Positions 53,702-62,055 of a stretch of 64,000 nucleotides of DNA are shown here, piece after piece (within the stretch, counting starts at the first letter, position 1; the number at the start of each line of letters is the position of its first letter). Location: NCBI GenBank assembly GCA_035542575.1, contig DATKLE010000035.1, forward strand, positions 3,794-67,793. Reading direction: 5' to 3'. The translations under genes and the position numbers were made by a program. The DNA is from JAIQET01 sp035542575 (GTDB lineage: Bacteria; Acidobacteriota; Terriglobia; Terriglobales; Acidobacteriaceae). Under the pieces are notes generated by a model. It did no database searches and was not told where the DNA came from. It saw nothing but the letters and a program-made list of their open reading frames with translations.

Positions 53702-54645
53702 CCGCCTCGCCCGCCAGCGGTGCGCGCGGCCCGGACCTTAGCGTCAGCTTCGCCGGCATTCAGCTCAAGAACCCGGTGATTGCCGCCAGCGGTACCTTCG
53801 GCTACGGGATCGAATTCGAAGATGTCGTGCACCTTAACCGGCTCGGCGGCTTTGTGGTTAAAGGTCTATCGAAAGAACCGATGGCGGGCAATCCGCCGCC
53901 ACGCTTGTACGAAACTGCTGCCGGCATGCTGAATGCCATTGGGCTGCAGAACATAGGCGCGCGCGCCTTCCTCGACGAAAAGCTGCCAAAGCTGCGCGAG
54001 ATGAAGAACATCGTCGTCTTCGCCAACGTGTACGGCTACACTCGCGAGGATTACGAGCGCACTATCCAGATCCTGAATGAAGGGGAGGGCATCGCTGGAT
54101 ACGAGCTCAATGTCTCCTGTCCCAACACCGCGCAAGGCGGGATCCAGTTTGGATCGGATCCCCGGCTGCTCGACGAAGTGGTGGCCACCGCCCGGCGCAC
54201 CTCAAAGCGGCCTCTGATCGTCAAACTTTCCCCCAACGTGACCAGCATCGCCCAGATGGCGCGGGTAGCCGAGGAAGCCGGGGCCGACGCCATCTCGCTA
54301 ATCAATACGTTCGTGGCGATGGCGATTGATCCCGAGACCCGCAAGCCGCGCATCGCCAATGTCACCGCCGGGCTGTCCGGCCCGGCGATCAAGCCCATTG
54401 CGCTTCGCATGGTCTACGACGCGGCCAAAGCGGTGAAGGTTCCAGTCATCGGCATGGGCGGTATTTCGACAGCCGCAGATATCATCGAGTTCATGCTGGC
54501 AGGCGCCACGGCCGTGCAGATCGGGACGGCCAGCTACTGGGACCCATGCGCCACCGAAAAAATCGTGGGCGAACTGGAGCGCTGGTGCGTAGAGCACCGG
54601 GTCGAGCGTCTGGCGGAACTGACCGGCGGGCTGGTGATGGAGTAG
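53698..54645 (+). CDS. pyrD: Dihydroorotate dehydrogenase, class 1B catalytic subunit
   Basis: PyrD makes orotate in pyrimidine synthesis. The 315-residue flavoprotein is of the class 1B type: SVSFAGIQLKNPVIAASGTFGYG, ELNVSCPNTAQGGIQFG with the catalytic Cys, KLSPNVTSI, and GMGGISTAADIIEFMLAGATAVQIGTA (in two parts) at the FMN-phosphate site. The usual partner PyrK is not adjacent. The start overlaps the phosphatase stop (ATGA). Confidence 0.92.
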   Translation: MTASPASGARGPDLSVSFAGIQLKNPVIAASGTFGYGIEFEDVVHLNRLGGFVVKGLSKEPMAGNPPPRLYETAAGMLNAIGLQNIGARAFLDEKLPKLREMKNIVVFANVYGYTREDYERTIQILNEGEGIAGYELNVSCPNTAQGGIQFGSDPRLLDEVVATARRTSKRPLIVKLSPNVTSIAQMARVAEEAGADAISLINTFVAMAIDPETRKPRIANVTAGLSGPAIKPIALRMVYDAAKAVKVPVIGMGGISTAADIIEFMLAGATAVQIGTASYWDPCATEKIVGELERWCVEHRVERLAELTGGLVME

Positions 54646-54716
54646 CTTCCGGTTGGGTTCTCGGCGAGGCGTGCCCTCTTTTCGCCCCTTCGGGGCTGAC
54701 TCATTCTTGACGCTGA

Positions 54717-54736
54717 CCCACGGCTTAGGCCGTGGG
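54717..54736. repeat. Intergenic hairpin element
   Basis: CCCACGGC and GCCGTGGG form an 8-bp stem with loop TTAG, 71 bases after pyrD. A short T-rich stretch follows, so it may double as a terminator. The rest of the 209-base gap shows no gene. Confidence 0.5.
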
Positions 54737-54854
54737 CTTTATTCTTTCGGCGCTTCGCGGCTGGAGAAGGCGCTTCCTTCGGGAAGATGAAGTACAAGTC
54801 GCTGGTCTCCCTGTCACCGTTCTCCAAGCAACCGTCCTCCGGGCCGGCCCAGCC

Positions 54855-55283
54855 TTAGCGCGGCCACACTGCCAGAATCGCTCCCATCGCCAGGTAGCAG
54901 ACCAACTGGTAGCCGGTGTTGATGAGATATAGCTTTGCCGATTGCTTGGCGAAGAGCACTCCCGTCAGTTGCACCGTGGTCACGAATCCCAGCCACATCG
55001 CGAAACCGATCTTCATCCCATACAAGGCGGTGTTGACGGTCGTGATGTCGATGACCTTGGCGAGGATGAAGGCCGACACGAGGCTGGCCACGAACGCCAT
55101 GCCATAACTCTTGCCGGCGCCCTTGCGCAACTCCTCCATTTTGACCTTGTCATTAGGGTCGTAGCCCATCAGCAACGTCCAGGGCCTGGCAAAGAGCAAG
55201 GGCGAGTACCACAGAAACCCCACCACCATGGTGGCCACTGCGGATACAAGCACGGGCCACAAGCTAATTCCCATCAGCTGCAT
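54855..55283 (-). CDS. DUF1761 membrane protein
   Basis: The 142-residue protein has four membrane helices and the DUF1761 start LWPVLVSAVATMVVGFLWYSPLLFARPW, followed by KSYGMAFVASLVSAFILAKV. The family is widespread and functionally uncharacterised. It is convergent with pyrD. Confidence 0.8.
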   Translation of the reverse strand: MQLMGISLWPVLVSAVATMVVGFLWYSPLLFARPWTLLMGYDPNDKVKMEELRKGAGKSYGMAFVASLVSAFILAKVIDITTVNTALYGMKIGFAMWLGFVTTVQLTGVLFAKQSAKLYLINTGYQLVCYLAMGAILAVWPR

Positions 55284-55420
55284 AGCACGCCTCCAGGCCG
55301 TTAGACGCGAAGCAATGTTACTTCAGAATGGATGGCTCGAAAAGGGACGGAAAGCGCACTCGGCGATTAGCACTTGGCTGTGCAGATTCTTGCCGAGTTG
55401 CAAAACGGCGTGCAAGGACC

Positions 55421-55492
55421 AGATGCCAATTGCTGGTCGCCGATCGCTGGGTTGGCTGAATGCTGAGTGCTGAACGCTGACTGCCGATTTTA
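55421..55492 (-). repeat. 7-base-period array starting at a stop codon
   Basis: The TAA of the sialidase-fold gene (55490-55492) opens TAAAATC, GGCAGTC, AGCGTTC, AGCACTC, AGCATTC on the minus strand, with units continuing upstream (CCAATTG, CTGGTCG and similar). Most units share the pattern AGCxxTC. Confidence 0.65.
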
Positions 55493-56863
55493 CCGCCCGC
55501 TGCTATACCAGATTGATCCGGGGGATTTGAAGTTCAGGCCTTCGCCCCAAACCGCATGCGTCTGACCGCGGTTGTCGATGCCTATCCCGAAATAGTCGCC
55601 GAAGGGAAAACTGAAGCCATCGGGATGAATATAGCGGTAGCCCGGAACGTGGCCGGAGAGGCGGGTCTCGGCTGACCAGGTGGCACCACCGTTGGTGGAA
55701 CTGCGGTAGTAGGTATTCCAGTGCGGGCTGTTGCGGGAGTCCATCCAGGCGATGCGCACATCGCCGGCCGAACCAGCCGCCAATGCCGGGAAGGCGTGTT
55801 CCACACCGTCGGGGGCTTGTGAAATGTCCAGCTTCGGGGCCCAGGTGGCGCCAGCAGTCGTAGAGGAAGCGAAGTAGATACGCTCGGCGTCCCGGTCGGC
55901 AGCTCCTGCGTTCCACAGTGCGTACAAGGTCCCGGCGGCATCCGACGCCATCGTGATCTGCGGGCCTAAGTAAGCCCAGCCGCAGTGGTAAGCCGCGCAA
56001 TCGGGAGGAATTGCAGACTGGTCCAGGATCGTGGTGAGCCAGGTCTTTCCGCCATCCGCTGAGCGACTGGTGTAGAGGTGCACCGTGACCTTGCTTCGGT
56101 ACGGGAAGTAAGCCGCCCAGGCGAAGTAAACGTTGCCGCCAGGGTCGACGGTTCCGCCTCCGGCCAGGGACGAGTTCGACAGTGGCCACGCCAGTTGATA
56201 AGGGGTAAACGTGACTCCGCCATCGTGCGAAGCTGCGACCTGTATCTCTTGCTCGTGACTGAAGGCGACATACACGTCGGCTCCTCGCACAGCCAGCACA
56301 GGTTTGTCGGCTTCGTCGTTGCGGGCCGCGATCACCAGCGACCAGCTTTGCCCGAAGTCGGCGGATTTGGCTACGACCGTGTCCCGCTTGTCGTTCTGCA
56401 GCCACGCCGCATAGAGCGTGCGGTGGTCTGCGGGGTCGACCGCGATCTGAGCGTCAAACTGGCCCGAACTTGGGGGCGCGATCGGGCGCGGCGGCTCAAA
56501 CGTGACGCCATTGTCATTGCTGGTGACCAGCACCATCGTGGGTAAAGGACAGGTCGAACAACCTGGCAAGACACCGTACTGGGGGTAGAGGATGTAGACG
56601 TGTCCGTAACCATCGGCGGCGATGGCGGGCTCCCACTGATCGCCAACGGCGAAGCCAACTCGCTGTTGGAGGCTGAACGCTGGGCCGGCGGCGGTTGCGG
56701 CTGGAACCGCTGCGGCAACCGTCAACACCAGGGTTGCCAACAGGCGACAGCAATGGCCGTGACTTGAAGGGCTGGAGAACAAGGGACCTCTGCGGGCGGG
56801 GGAAACCGCTGCCCCCAGAAATCTAACGCCAAAGTGGCAGTGGGTCAACGGGATAATGGCCAT
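55490..56863 (-). CDS. Sialidase-fold (BNR repeat) exported protein
   Basis: The 457-residue protein has an unusually long N-terminus before its signal peptide (LLATLVLTVAAAVPAATAAG) and a six-bladed sialidase/BNR propeller: repeated xxSxDGGxTW-like boxes such as VTSNDNGVTFEPPRP, SADFGQSWSLV and SADGGKTWLTTIL. Catalytic Arg/Tyr residues of true sialidases were not confirmed, so it may bind rather than cut sugars. TTG at about residue 28 could be the true start. The stop merges with a 7-base-period array. Confidence 0.7.
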   Translation of the reverse strand: MAIIPLTHCHFGVRFLGAAVSPARRGPLFSSPSSHGHCCRLLATLVLTVAAAVPAATAAGPAFSLQQRVGFAVGDQWEPAIAADGYGHVYILYPQYGVLPGCSTCPLPTMVLVTSNDNGVTFEPPRPIAPPSSGQFDAQIAVDPADHRTLYAAWLQNDKRDTVVAKSADFGQSWSLVIAARNDEADKPVLAVRGADVYVAFSHEQEIQVAASHDGGVTFTPYQLAWPLSNSSLAGGGTVDPGGNVYFAWAAYFPYRSKVTVHLYTSRSADGGKTWLTTILDQSAIPPDCAAYHCGWAYLGPQITMASDAAGTLYALWNAGAADRDAERIYFASSTTAGATWAPKLDISQAPDGVEHAFPALAAGSAGDVRIAWMDSRNSPHWNTYYRSSTNGGATWSAETRLSGHVPGYRYIHPDGFSFPFGDYFGIGIDNRGQTHAVWGEGLNFKSPGSIWYSSGR

Positions 56864-56928
56864 CGATGGTACGACGGCGCCGCTGTCCGACAGACGGCTT
56901 TTGCCTGCTACCAGCTACTAAGCGCCCG

Positions 56929-57678
56929 CTACCCGCCGCTCGCAGTCAACAGAATGGGCTCCCCCTTGGTAATCACCAGGGTGTGCTCGTAGTGAGCCGA
57001 GGGCCTGTGGTCCGCCGTGCACACGGTCCAGCCATCACGTGCCACCACCGCACGGCCAGATCCCGCGGCAATGATGGGTTCCACGGTGATGACCAGGCCC
57101 TCGGTAAGAATCTGATTGGCGTCGGGGTCGGCATAATTGGGGACTCGCGGCTCTTCGTGGATGGTACGGCCAATCCCGTGGCCGCCGAGATCGCGAATTA
57201 CGGAGAAGCCGCTGCGCCGGACCTCCCGTTCCACCACGCGGCCAATCTCGCAAACCCGAAAGCCGGCGCGGGCCACCAGCATCGCCTTCTTGAAGGCGCG
57301 CTCGGCGCAGGCCATCAGCCGCTCATTCTCCTCCGAGATCTCACCCACCGCCACGGTTTCGGCGGCGTCGGCCATGAAGCCATTTTTCTCCAGGGTGACG
57401 TCGAGTTTCACCAGGTCGCCTTCGCGCACTTGGCGGTCGCCGGGGATGCCATGAACGGCTTCGTCGTTGAGGCTGATGCAGTTGGCACCGGGAAAACCAT
57501 AGACAAGAGCCGGCGCCGACTGCGCGCCGTGCTCCCGCATCACCCGCGCTCCCACTTCGTCCAGCTCAGCAGTAGTGACGCCGGGACGCACCTGCTGCTT
57601 CATGGCTTCAATCACGCGGCGCACGACGGCGCCGGCGGCGCGCATGCTGGCGAGTTCTTCCGGGCCGCTGATGGACAC
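56929..57678 (-). CDS. map: Methionine aminopeptidase, type I
   Basis: Map removes the N-terminal Met from new proteins. The 249-residue enzyme has all five metal ligands in place: DVTLEKNGFMADAAE carries the two Asp, GHGIGRTIHEEP the His, ITVEPI and the VCTADHRPSAHYEHT region the Glu residues. Length and start MSISGPEELASMRAA fit type I. A related second map is common elsewhere, and no neighbour suggests special use. Confidence 0.93.
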   Translation of the reverse strand: MSISGPEELASMRAAGAVVRRVIEAMKQQVRPGVTTAELDEVGARVMREHGAQSAPALVYGFPGANCISLNDEAVHGIPGDRQVREGDLVKLDVTLEKNGFMADAAETVAVGEISEENERLMACAERAFKKAMLVARAGFRVCEIGRVVEREVRRSGFSVIRDLGGHGIGRTIHEEPRVPNYADPDANQILTEGLVITVEPIIAAGSGRAVVARDGWTVCTADHRPSAHYEHTLVITKGEPILLTASGG

Positions 57679-57702
57679 GAAACCTTCCTCCCTTCGGACA
57701 GT

Positions 57703-58116
57703 TTATCGCATCGACTGCGTCCGCCGAGGGCCGTACGCCAGTATCAACGCAACCGCCGCAATATAGAAAGGAAGCACACGGGTAAGCGCGAAACCCAGAT
57801 AACGCAGCACTAGACCATACAAGCCAATGGCTTCGAACACTGCGTAAGTAGCCACATACCCTGCCTGCCAGCGCCTGAGGGCGACAGCGTCGGATGGATT
57901 GCTTGCGAGGAGGGTCTCCGCGCGGAGTATCAGCACGGACCGGATCTTGAAGATGGAGATGGCCATCCACAGCACAACAAACACCACGACGTAGAAGACC
58001 ACCTCGCTGGGAGAGTGCTTTTCGACGCGAAACAGTTCTGGAATTGCGGCAAAGAGCAGGACGCTGGCGAAGAGGGCGAAGCGAATTAGCTGCACGGTTC
58101 TCAGCCTCTCTCTCAT
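57703..58116 (-). CDS. Four-helix membrane protein of unknown function
   Basis: The 137-residue protein has four membrane helices (about 11-26, 39-60, 91-110 and 113-128) joined by short loops, with RVEKHSPSEVVFY between the first two. No family is recognised. It is 24 bases upstream of map on the same strand and may be co-transcribed. Confidence 0.55.
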   Translation of the reverse strand: MRERLRTVQLIRFALFASVLLFAAIPELFRVEKHSPSEVVFYVVVFVVLWMAISIFKIRSVLILRAETLLASNPSDAVALRRWQAGYVATYAVFEAIGLYGLVLRYLGFALTRVLPFYIAAVALILAYGPRRTQSMR

Positions 58117-58242
58117 ATGGCAATGTTGATGGAATCGCGGGAGATGCTGTGATCAAAATCTGCAGCGGTGCCCGGTTCGTCAACAGACACACGGGGTTCA
58201 GGAAGAATCACAAGACTTCCAACAGTACGGGGCGACACACGC

Positions 58243-58340
58243 TCGATCCTTCGCCCTCTCGGGCTCAGGATGACGCCTTCGTTGAGTCTGCTTCTGGCGT
58301 CATCCCGAACCGGCGTCGAGCCGGTGAGGGATCTTGCGCG
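58243..58340. repeat. REP-like elements, two half units in reverse order
   Basis: GATCCTTCGCCCTCTCGGGC with GGATGACGCC (58243-58276), then GGCGTCATCCCGAAC (58296-58310) with GAGGGATCTTGCGCG. Order and orientation are the reverse of the elements at 4815 and 19498. No gene is visible in this gap. Confidence 0.7.
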
Positions 58341-58354
58341 GGACCGCACGATGC

Positions 58355-59665
58355 TCAGTGCCCATGGCTGCTCAATCCTGGCCGCACGCGCAGAAACACG
58401 TGGAACGACACCGGACGGTCGCCATAAATCGGATCGAGCGCCGCCGGCTTGGAATAGAACGTGACATCCGCGCCCAGGCCGAGTTGCCAGCGGCGGTTAT
58501 GCACCAGATCGCGCACTCCTCCGAAGGTGTAGGCTCCAATGCGGTAGGAGGGATGGGTCGGCGCTTCGGGAAACAGTTCATCCTTGTCTGCCAGTTCCAG
58601 GCGGGTGTAGCCGTAGTTGCGGCGGCAGAAATTCACGGTGGACTCCAGCAGATAGCTGTTCTGCACACTGTCGTTCGCCGGCTTGCGCTTGCGTCCCCAG
58701 ACGGCCGATGTTGCCCAGTTCCCCTGCGCAAACGGACGGTTGTATTCGAGCGAGGCGGTCTGGCGCAACTCGCTGCCGGGCTCCAGCGCCTCAGGATGCT
58801 CCAGACGACCGTAGCTGTACTGGGCAGTCCAGTTGCGTGTAGGCGCTGCGCTCACCCGGAACGACCAGGAATCGAGCGCGTCCAGTTGGATTTTCCAGCG
58901 CTGCTCGCCCGGTTCGCGGCCGTTGAATGCCGATGCCTCGAACTTGAAACGATCCACCGTGAACCCGGTAGTCACCACGCCAAAACTGGTGTGAGTTGAA
59001 TCCTGCAAATGGTGGCTGAGTGGCGCAGCAGGATTTTCCGCGGCGGATTCACGATGAATGTAGGTCACCGGGCCCAGTGCCGGTTCGGCCGCAGGCCCGC
59101 CATAAAACAGCCAGGTCACTTTGTCGTTGAGCGGCACGGTGTAGAGCAGCGACAGCTCAGCGAACACATTGTGGGGATGCTGGTGGTCCACCAGCGCCTG
59201 GCCATGATAGGTCTCGCCCGTTTGAAACAACAACGGTAAACCGGGATGCGGCGAGGTGAGAGATTCGGCAGAAAACATCTCGCGAAAAAGAATCGTTCCC
59301 GAGCCCAGCGTGTGCTGCTCCATCAGCATCAGGTAGTTGACCGACTCCGCCTTCCCCTCGCCGCGTGGCCCGCCCTGCTGGTTGTAGGTGAGGAAGAGGG
59401 CGCCGTGGGCCATCAGGTCCCAGCCGCCGTGCGAGGTCATCCACAGGCGCGCCGGCACCGACGCTGGTTGCCAGCCTGTGCCGGACCCCGAGTGGAAGGA
59501 AGGCAAGACTTCGGGGAGCGGGTGACTGTTACTCATGCCTGCCATACCCGGCATAGTTGCACCGGACTGGCCTTGGCCCATGTCCATGGGGTGGCCGTCG
59601 TTCTGCGCCAGGGATGAAAGCGCAAGAACCACGACCGCGAGGAAACCCAAGATTGCTCTGCGCAA
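58355..59665 (-). CDS. Outer-membrane beta-barrel protein, Met/His-rich N-terminus
   Basis: The 436-residue protein has a signal peptide, a Met/His-rich stretch (GHPMDMGQGQSGATMPGMAGMSNSHP, in parts) of the kind seen in copper-handling proteins, and a barrel of alternating strands ending VSFHVFLRVRPG. The barrel makes a porin or channel likely. It is divergent from nothing; the small Cys-rich protein at 59762 lies 96 bases upstream on the same strand. Copper involvement is an inference from composition and neighbourhood. Confidence 0.62.
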   Translation of the reverse strand: MRRAILGFLAVVVLALSSLAQNDGHPMDMGQGQSGATMPGMAGMSNSHPLPEVLPSFHSGSGTGWQPASVPARLWMTSHGGWDLMAHGALFLTYNQQGGPRGEGKAESVNYLMLMEQHTLGSGTILFREMFSAESLTSPHPGLPLLFQTGETYHGQALVDHQHPHNVFAELSLLYTVPLNDKVTWLFYGGPAAEPALGPVTYIHRESAAENPAAPLSHHLQDSTHTSFGVVTTGFTVDRFKFEASAFNGREPGEQRWKIQLDALDSWSFRVSAAPTRNWTAQYSYGRLEHPEALEPGSELRQTASLEYNRPFAQGNWATSAVWGRKRKPANDSVQNSYLLESTVNFCRRNYGYTRLELADKDELFPEAPTHPSYRIGAYTFGGVRDLVHNRRWQLGLGADVTFYSKPAALDPIYGDRPVSFHVFLRVRPGLSSHGH

Positions 59666-59761
59666 GCTTCACCTCAGCCGCGATGACACAAGAATGCATT
59701 GATCCTCCGCGAGCAGAGGTAGAACCTGCTCCGGAGTAGAGAGTCTGCGGGAGGATTGAAG

Positions 59762-60112
59762 CTAGATGCGGAGAGGGGTGAGACCCGGCGGATCACCGGT
59801 AAGGGGCAGTGGCATGCGCAAGCAGTCATCTCCAGCTATGGGACCCAAGGCCGCGTTGAAGCGAGACACCGCCACCGCGTAGAGCTGCATGGGGCGCAAA
59901 TCGGGCGGCACCTGCACAATCGCCAAACCATGTCCCGCCACGCAGCACTTGTAATTCGCAGGGATAGGAGCGGGGGCTGGAGGAAGCTGCTCGTGACAGC
60001 CACCCAGGCTCCCCTGCGGTGCCGCAGATGTGGCCAACACTTGTCCGGACACCGTAGCGGCTGCCACAGTGACCAGCAGAAGCAACGCAAGCGCCTTGGG
60101 CAGTCGTCCCAT
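59762..60112 (-). CDS. Small exported Cys/His protein
   Basis: The 116-residue protein has a signal peptide (ALALLLLVTVAAATVSGQ) and a mature part with three or four Cys residues (GCHEQ, KCCVAGHG, DDCLRMP), a pattern compatible with metal binding or disulfides. It is co-oriented with the outer-membrane protein at 58355 and could form a metal-related pair. No family was recognised. ATG 60112 gives the signal peptide. Confidence 0.5.
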   Translation of the reverse strand: MGRLPKALALLLLVTVAAATVSGQVLATSAAPQGSLGGCHEQLPPAPAPIPANYKCCVAGHGLAIVQVPPDLRPMQLYAVAVSRFNAALGPIAGDDCLRMPLPLTGDPPGLTPLRI

Positions 60113-60226
60113 GCTTGCCAGTAGGATGCGCTCCTGAACTATTTCGACTCGGTCACGCTCGGGATATTTTAGCCCAAGCCAAATCGCTCGCACGAAACTT
60201 TGGGGAAGTAGTGGACAGCGACTGGG

Positions 60227-60667
60227 CTACGACCCGGTAATCTTCAGGCGCAGTTCTTCCGGGAGGCGCTCCCGGATCTCCGCCGGCAGGCGGTCATGCA
60301 CGCGGCGTGCGCCCAGTTTGGCGGCATCTACGACGGCCATAGGCGCAGGAGTGGCCACCGCCACAATCAGCCAGATCAAAGCGGAAAGCGCAAAACCCGC
60401 CAGCGCCGCCAGTTCCAGCCAGAAGGCGTGGCGCGGCCCGAAGTAGCGGATCACGCCGAAGGCGAGCAGGAACACGCCTGCCGAAACTGAAGCCAGAGCA
60501 ATCAGGGCAACGTCAATGGTGCGATGCAGGCGCTGGCGGGCACGGCAGTGCTCGCAGGCCGTGAAGTGTTCTTCGTAGTCGCCGCGCATCTCGGGCGCGA
60601 TGCCGGAAATGTCGTAGCGCCAGCCGGCCAGGATCTTACCCACGATCGGATCAACGCACTGACTCAT
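60227..60667 (-). CDS. Membrane protein with zinc-finger-like CxxC
   Basis: The 146-residue protein starts with MSQCVDPIVGKILAGWRYD and CEHCRARQRLH (about 38-48), like the putative zinc finger of anti-sigma-type proteins, then has two membrane helices (about 52-70 and 86-105). It is 6 bases upstream of the MBL hydrolase start in the reverse orientation of transcription, so they are probably one transcript. No sigma factor lies adjacent, so a regulatory role is unproven. Confidence 0.55.
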   Translation of the reverse strand: MSQCVDPIVGKILAGWRYDISGIAPEMRGDYEEHFTACEHCRARQRLHRTIDVALIALASVSAGVFLLAFGVIRYFGPRHAFWLELAALAGFALSALIWLIVAVATPAPMAVVDAAKLGARRVHDRLPAEIRERLPEELRLKITGS

Positions 60668-60673
60668 ACCGCA

Positions 60674-61489
60674 CTAGAGCTCGATCGCTGCCAGCGGCTC
60701 AGACTGCGCCGCCAGCAACACGCGGTTCCGCAGCAGGTTTCGGCGGGAACCCAGGGCCTTTTCCGCCGCTCCCCGGGCCAGTTCAGGGTGGTTATTCTGC
60801 TCGGAGAGGTGCGCCAGTACCACGTAGGTTGCCTCTCCATCATAGTCTTTGGCAAAGAATTCCGCGAGCGTCTCGTTGGAAAGGTGACCGACGCGGCTCA
60901 TCACCCGCTGCTTGACCGACCAGGGATAAGGCCCGCCGCGCAGCATCTCCAGATCGTGGTTGGACTCGATCACCAGCACATCGCAGCCGCTGAGGTGATC
61001 GCACACGTTGGGCGGAAGGTAGCCGAGATCGGTAGCAAAGCCAATCTTGGTCCCCTCCGCCTGAAAGGTGAAGCCTACCGGGTCGGCGGCATCGTGCGGA
61101 ATGGTGAATGGGGTAACGGCAATGTCGCCGATATGAAACCTGCGCCCAGGAGAAAACACCTCCAGCTTGGCCAGGTGGGGCCGTTCGCCCCCCGCATCGC
61201 GCATCGCTCTCGCCCAAGCCTGGTGCGTACCTTCGGTCATGAAGATCGGAACATTGAGCCTCTTGGCCAGTGTGGCCAGTCCGCACACATGGTCGGAATG
61301 TTCGTGGGTAATGAGGACCGCCGAGACTGCGCGCGGGTCGTCGCCCGAGATCTTCATGCGCTTGAAGGTCTCGCGGCAGGAGATTCCCGCATCCACCAGA
61401 ATCCGCGTCTTCGAGCTGCGAATGACCGCGCAGTTGCCTCGGCTGCCGCTGGCCAGCACCGAGAGAGCGACTCCCATGTGCGCCAGCAT
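60674..61489 (-). CDS. MBL-fold metallo-hydrolase, YycJ/WalJ-like
   Basis: The 271-residue protein has the metallo-beta-lactamase HxHxDH motif (VLITHEHSDHVCGL) and two later metal ligands (the TIPHDAADPVGF and GFATDLGYL regions). The architecture and length match YycJ/WalJ-type phosphodiesterases linked to DNA repair or cell-wall control. ATG 61489 is used; ATG 61477 is an equally plausible start. The frame continues upstream to 61648 without conserved sequence. The cleaved substrate is not known. Confidence 0.85.
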   Translation of the reverse strand: MLAHMGVALSVLASGSRGNCAVIRSSKTRILVDAGISCRETFKRMKISGDDPRAVSAVLITHEHSDHVCGLATLAKRLNVPIFMTEGTHQAWARAMRDAGGERPHLAKLEVFSPGRRFHIGDIAVTPFTIPHDAADPVGFTFQAEGTKIGFATDLGYLPPNVCDHLSGCDVLVIESNHDLEMLRGGPYPWSVKQRVMSRVGHLSNETLAEFFAKDYDGEATYVVLAHLSEQNNHPELARGAAEKALGSRRNLLRNRVLLAAQSEPLAAIEL

Positions 61490-61644
61490 ACCTTTTACTG
61501 CTGTGGAAACGGGAGTAACTATTTGGTTAAGCAAGACCTTTGGAGCGGTTGGTGAGAGTCGTTTTGGGGACAACGGGAAAGTCGGCTGAGCACGTAGCAA
61601 CTCAGCATTCCGCCACTCTGGACTGCGGCGCCTTTCCGTCACTT

Positions 61645-61986
61645 TCAACTCCGGAAGATCGTATCGAACGCCCTCCGCCCGGCCGAGCCAGCGTAGGCGC
61701 CTGCCGTCCCCGTCAGGAATCCCAGGAACGATTCGTAGATCTGCGACCGGTAGGGCTTCTCGGTCAGGAAGAGGTAGGCCAGCAGTTGCAGGGCGGGAAC
61801 GAACGCCGCGACCGCCACAGTCCAGCGCCAGGGCTTATGCGGGCGGAGCACGCCCAGAAACATGGTGGACGCAAGCACAAACAAAGCCGTCAGCAGCAGG
61901 TCACCGATCTGCACATCCAGGCATCCCGCCACGGCGCCTAACAGGCCGGCGAGGACGAAAATACCGAGATCACGATTGCGCAGCAT
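61645..61986 (-). CDS. Small membrane protein of unknown function
   Basis: The 113-residue protein has three membrane helices (about 8-22, 30-44 and 55-71) and the tail GTAGAYAGSAGRRAFD. No family is recognised. ATG 61986 is chosen because it starts at the first helix. Confidence 0.5.
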   Translation of the reverse strand: MLRNRDLGIFVLAGLLGAVAGCLDVQIGDLLLTALFVLASTMFLGVLRPHKPWRWTVAVAAFVPALQLLAYLFLTEKPYRSQIYESFLGFLTGTAGAYAGSAGRRAFDTIFRS

Positions 61987-61987
61987 T

Positions 61988-62055
61988 GCCAATTTCCAAT
62001 TGTCAATTGAGAACGGCCACTCAATCGGCAATTGGCAATCGGCAATTGAAAATCA
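61988..62055 (-). repeat. 7-base-period array starting at a stop codon
   Basis: The TGA of the hydroxyacyl-CoA dehydrogenase (62053-62055) opens TGATTTT, CAATTGC, CGATTGC, CAATTGC, CGATTGA on the minus strand. Units share (C)(A/G)ATTGC. Inverted units lie further left (TTGACAA, TTGGAAA). Confidence 0.75.
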
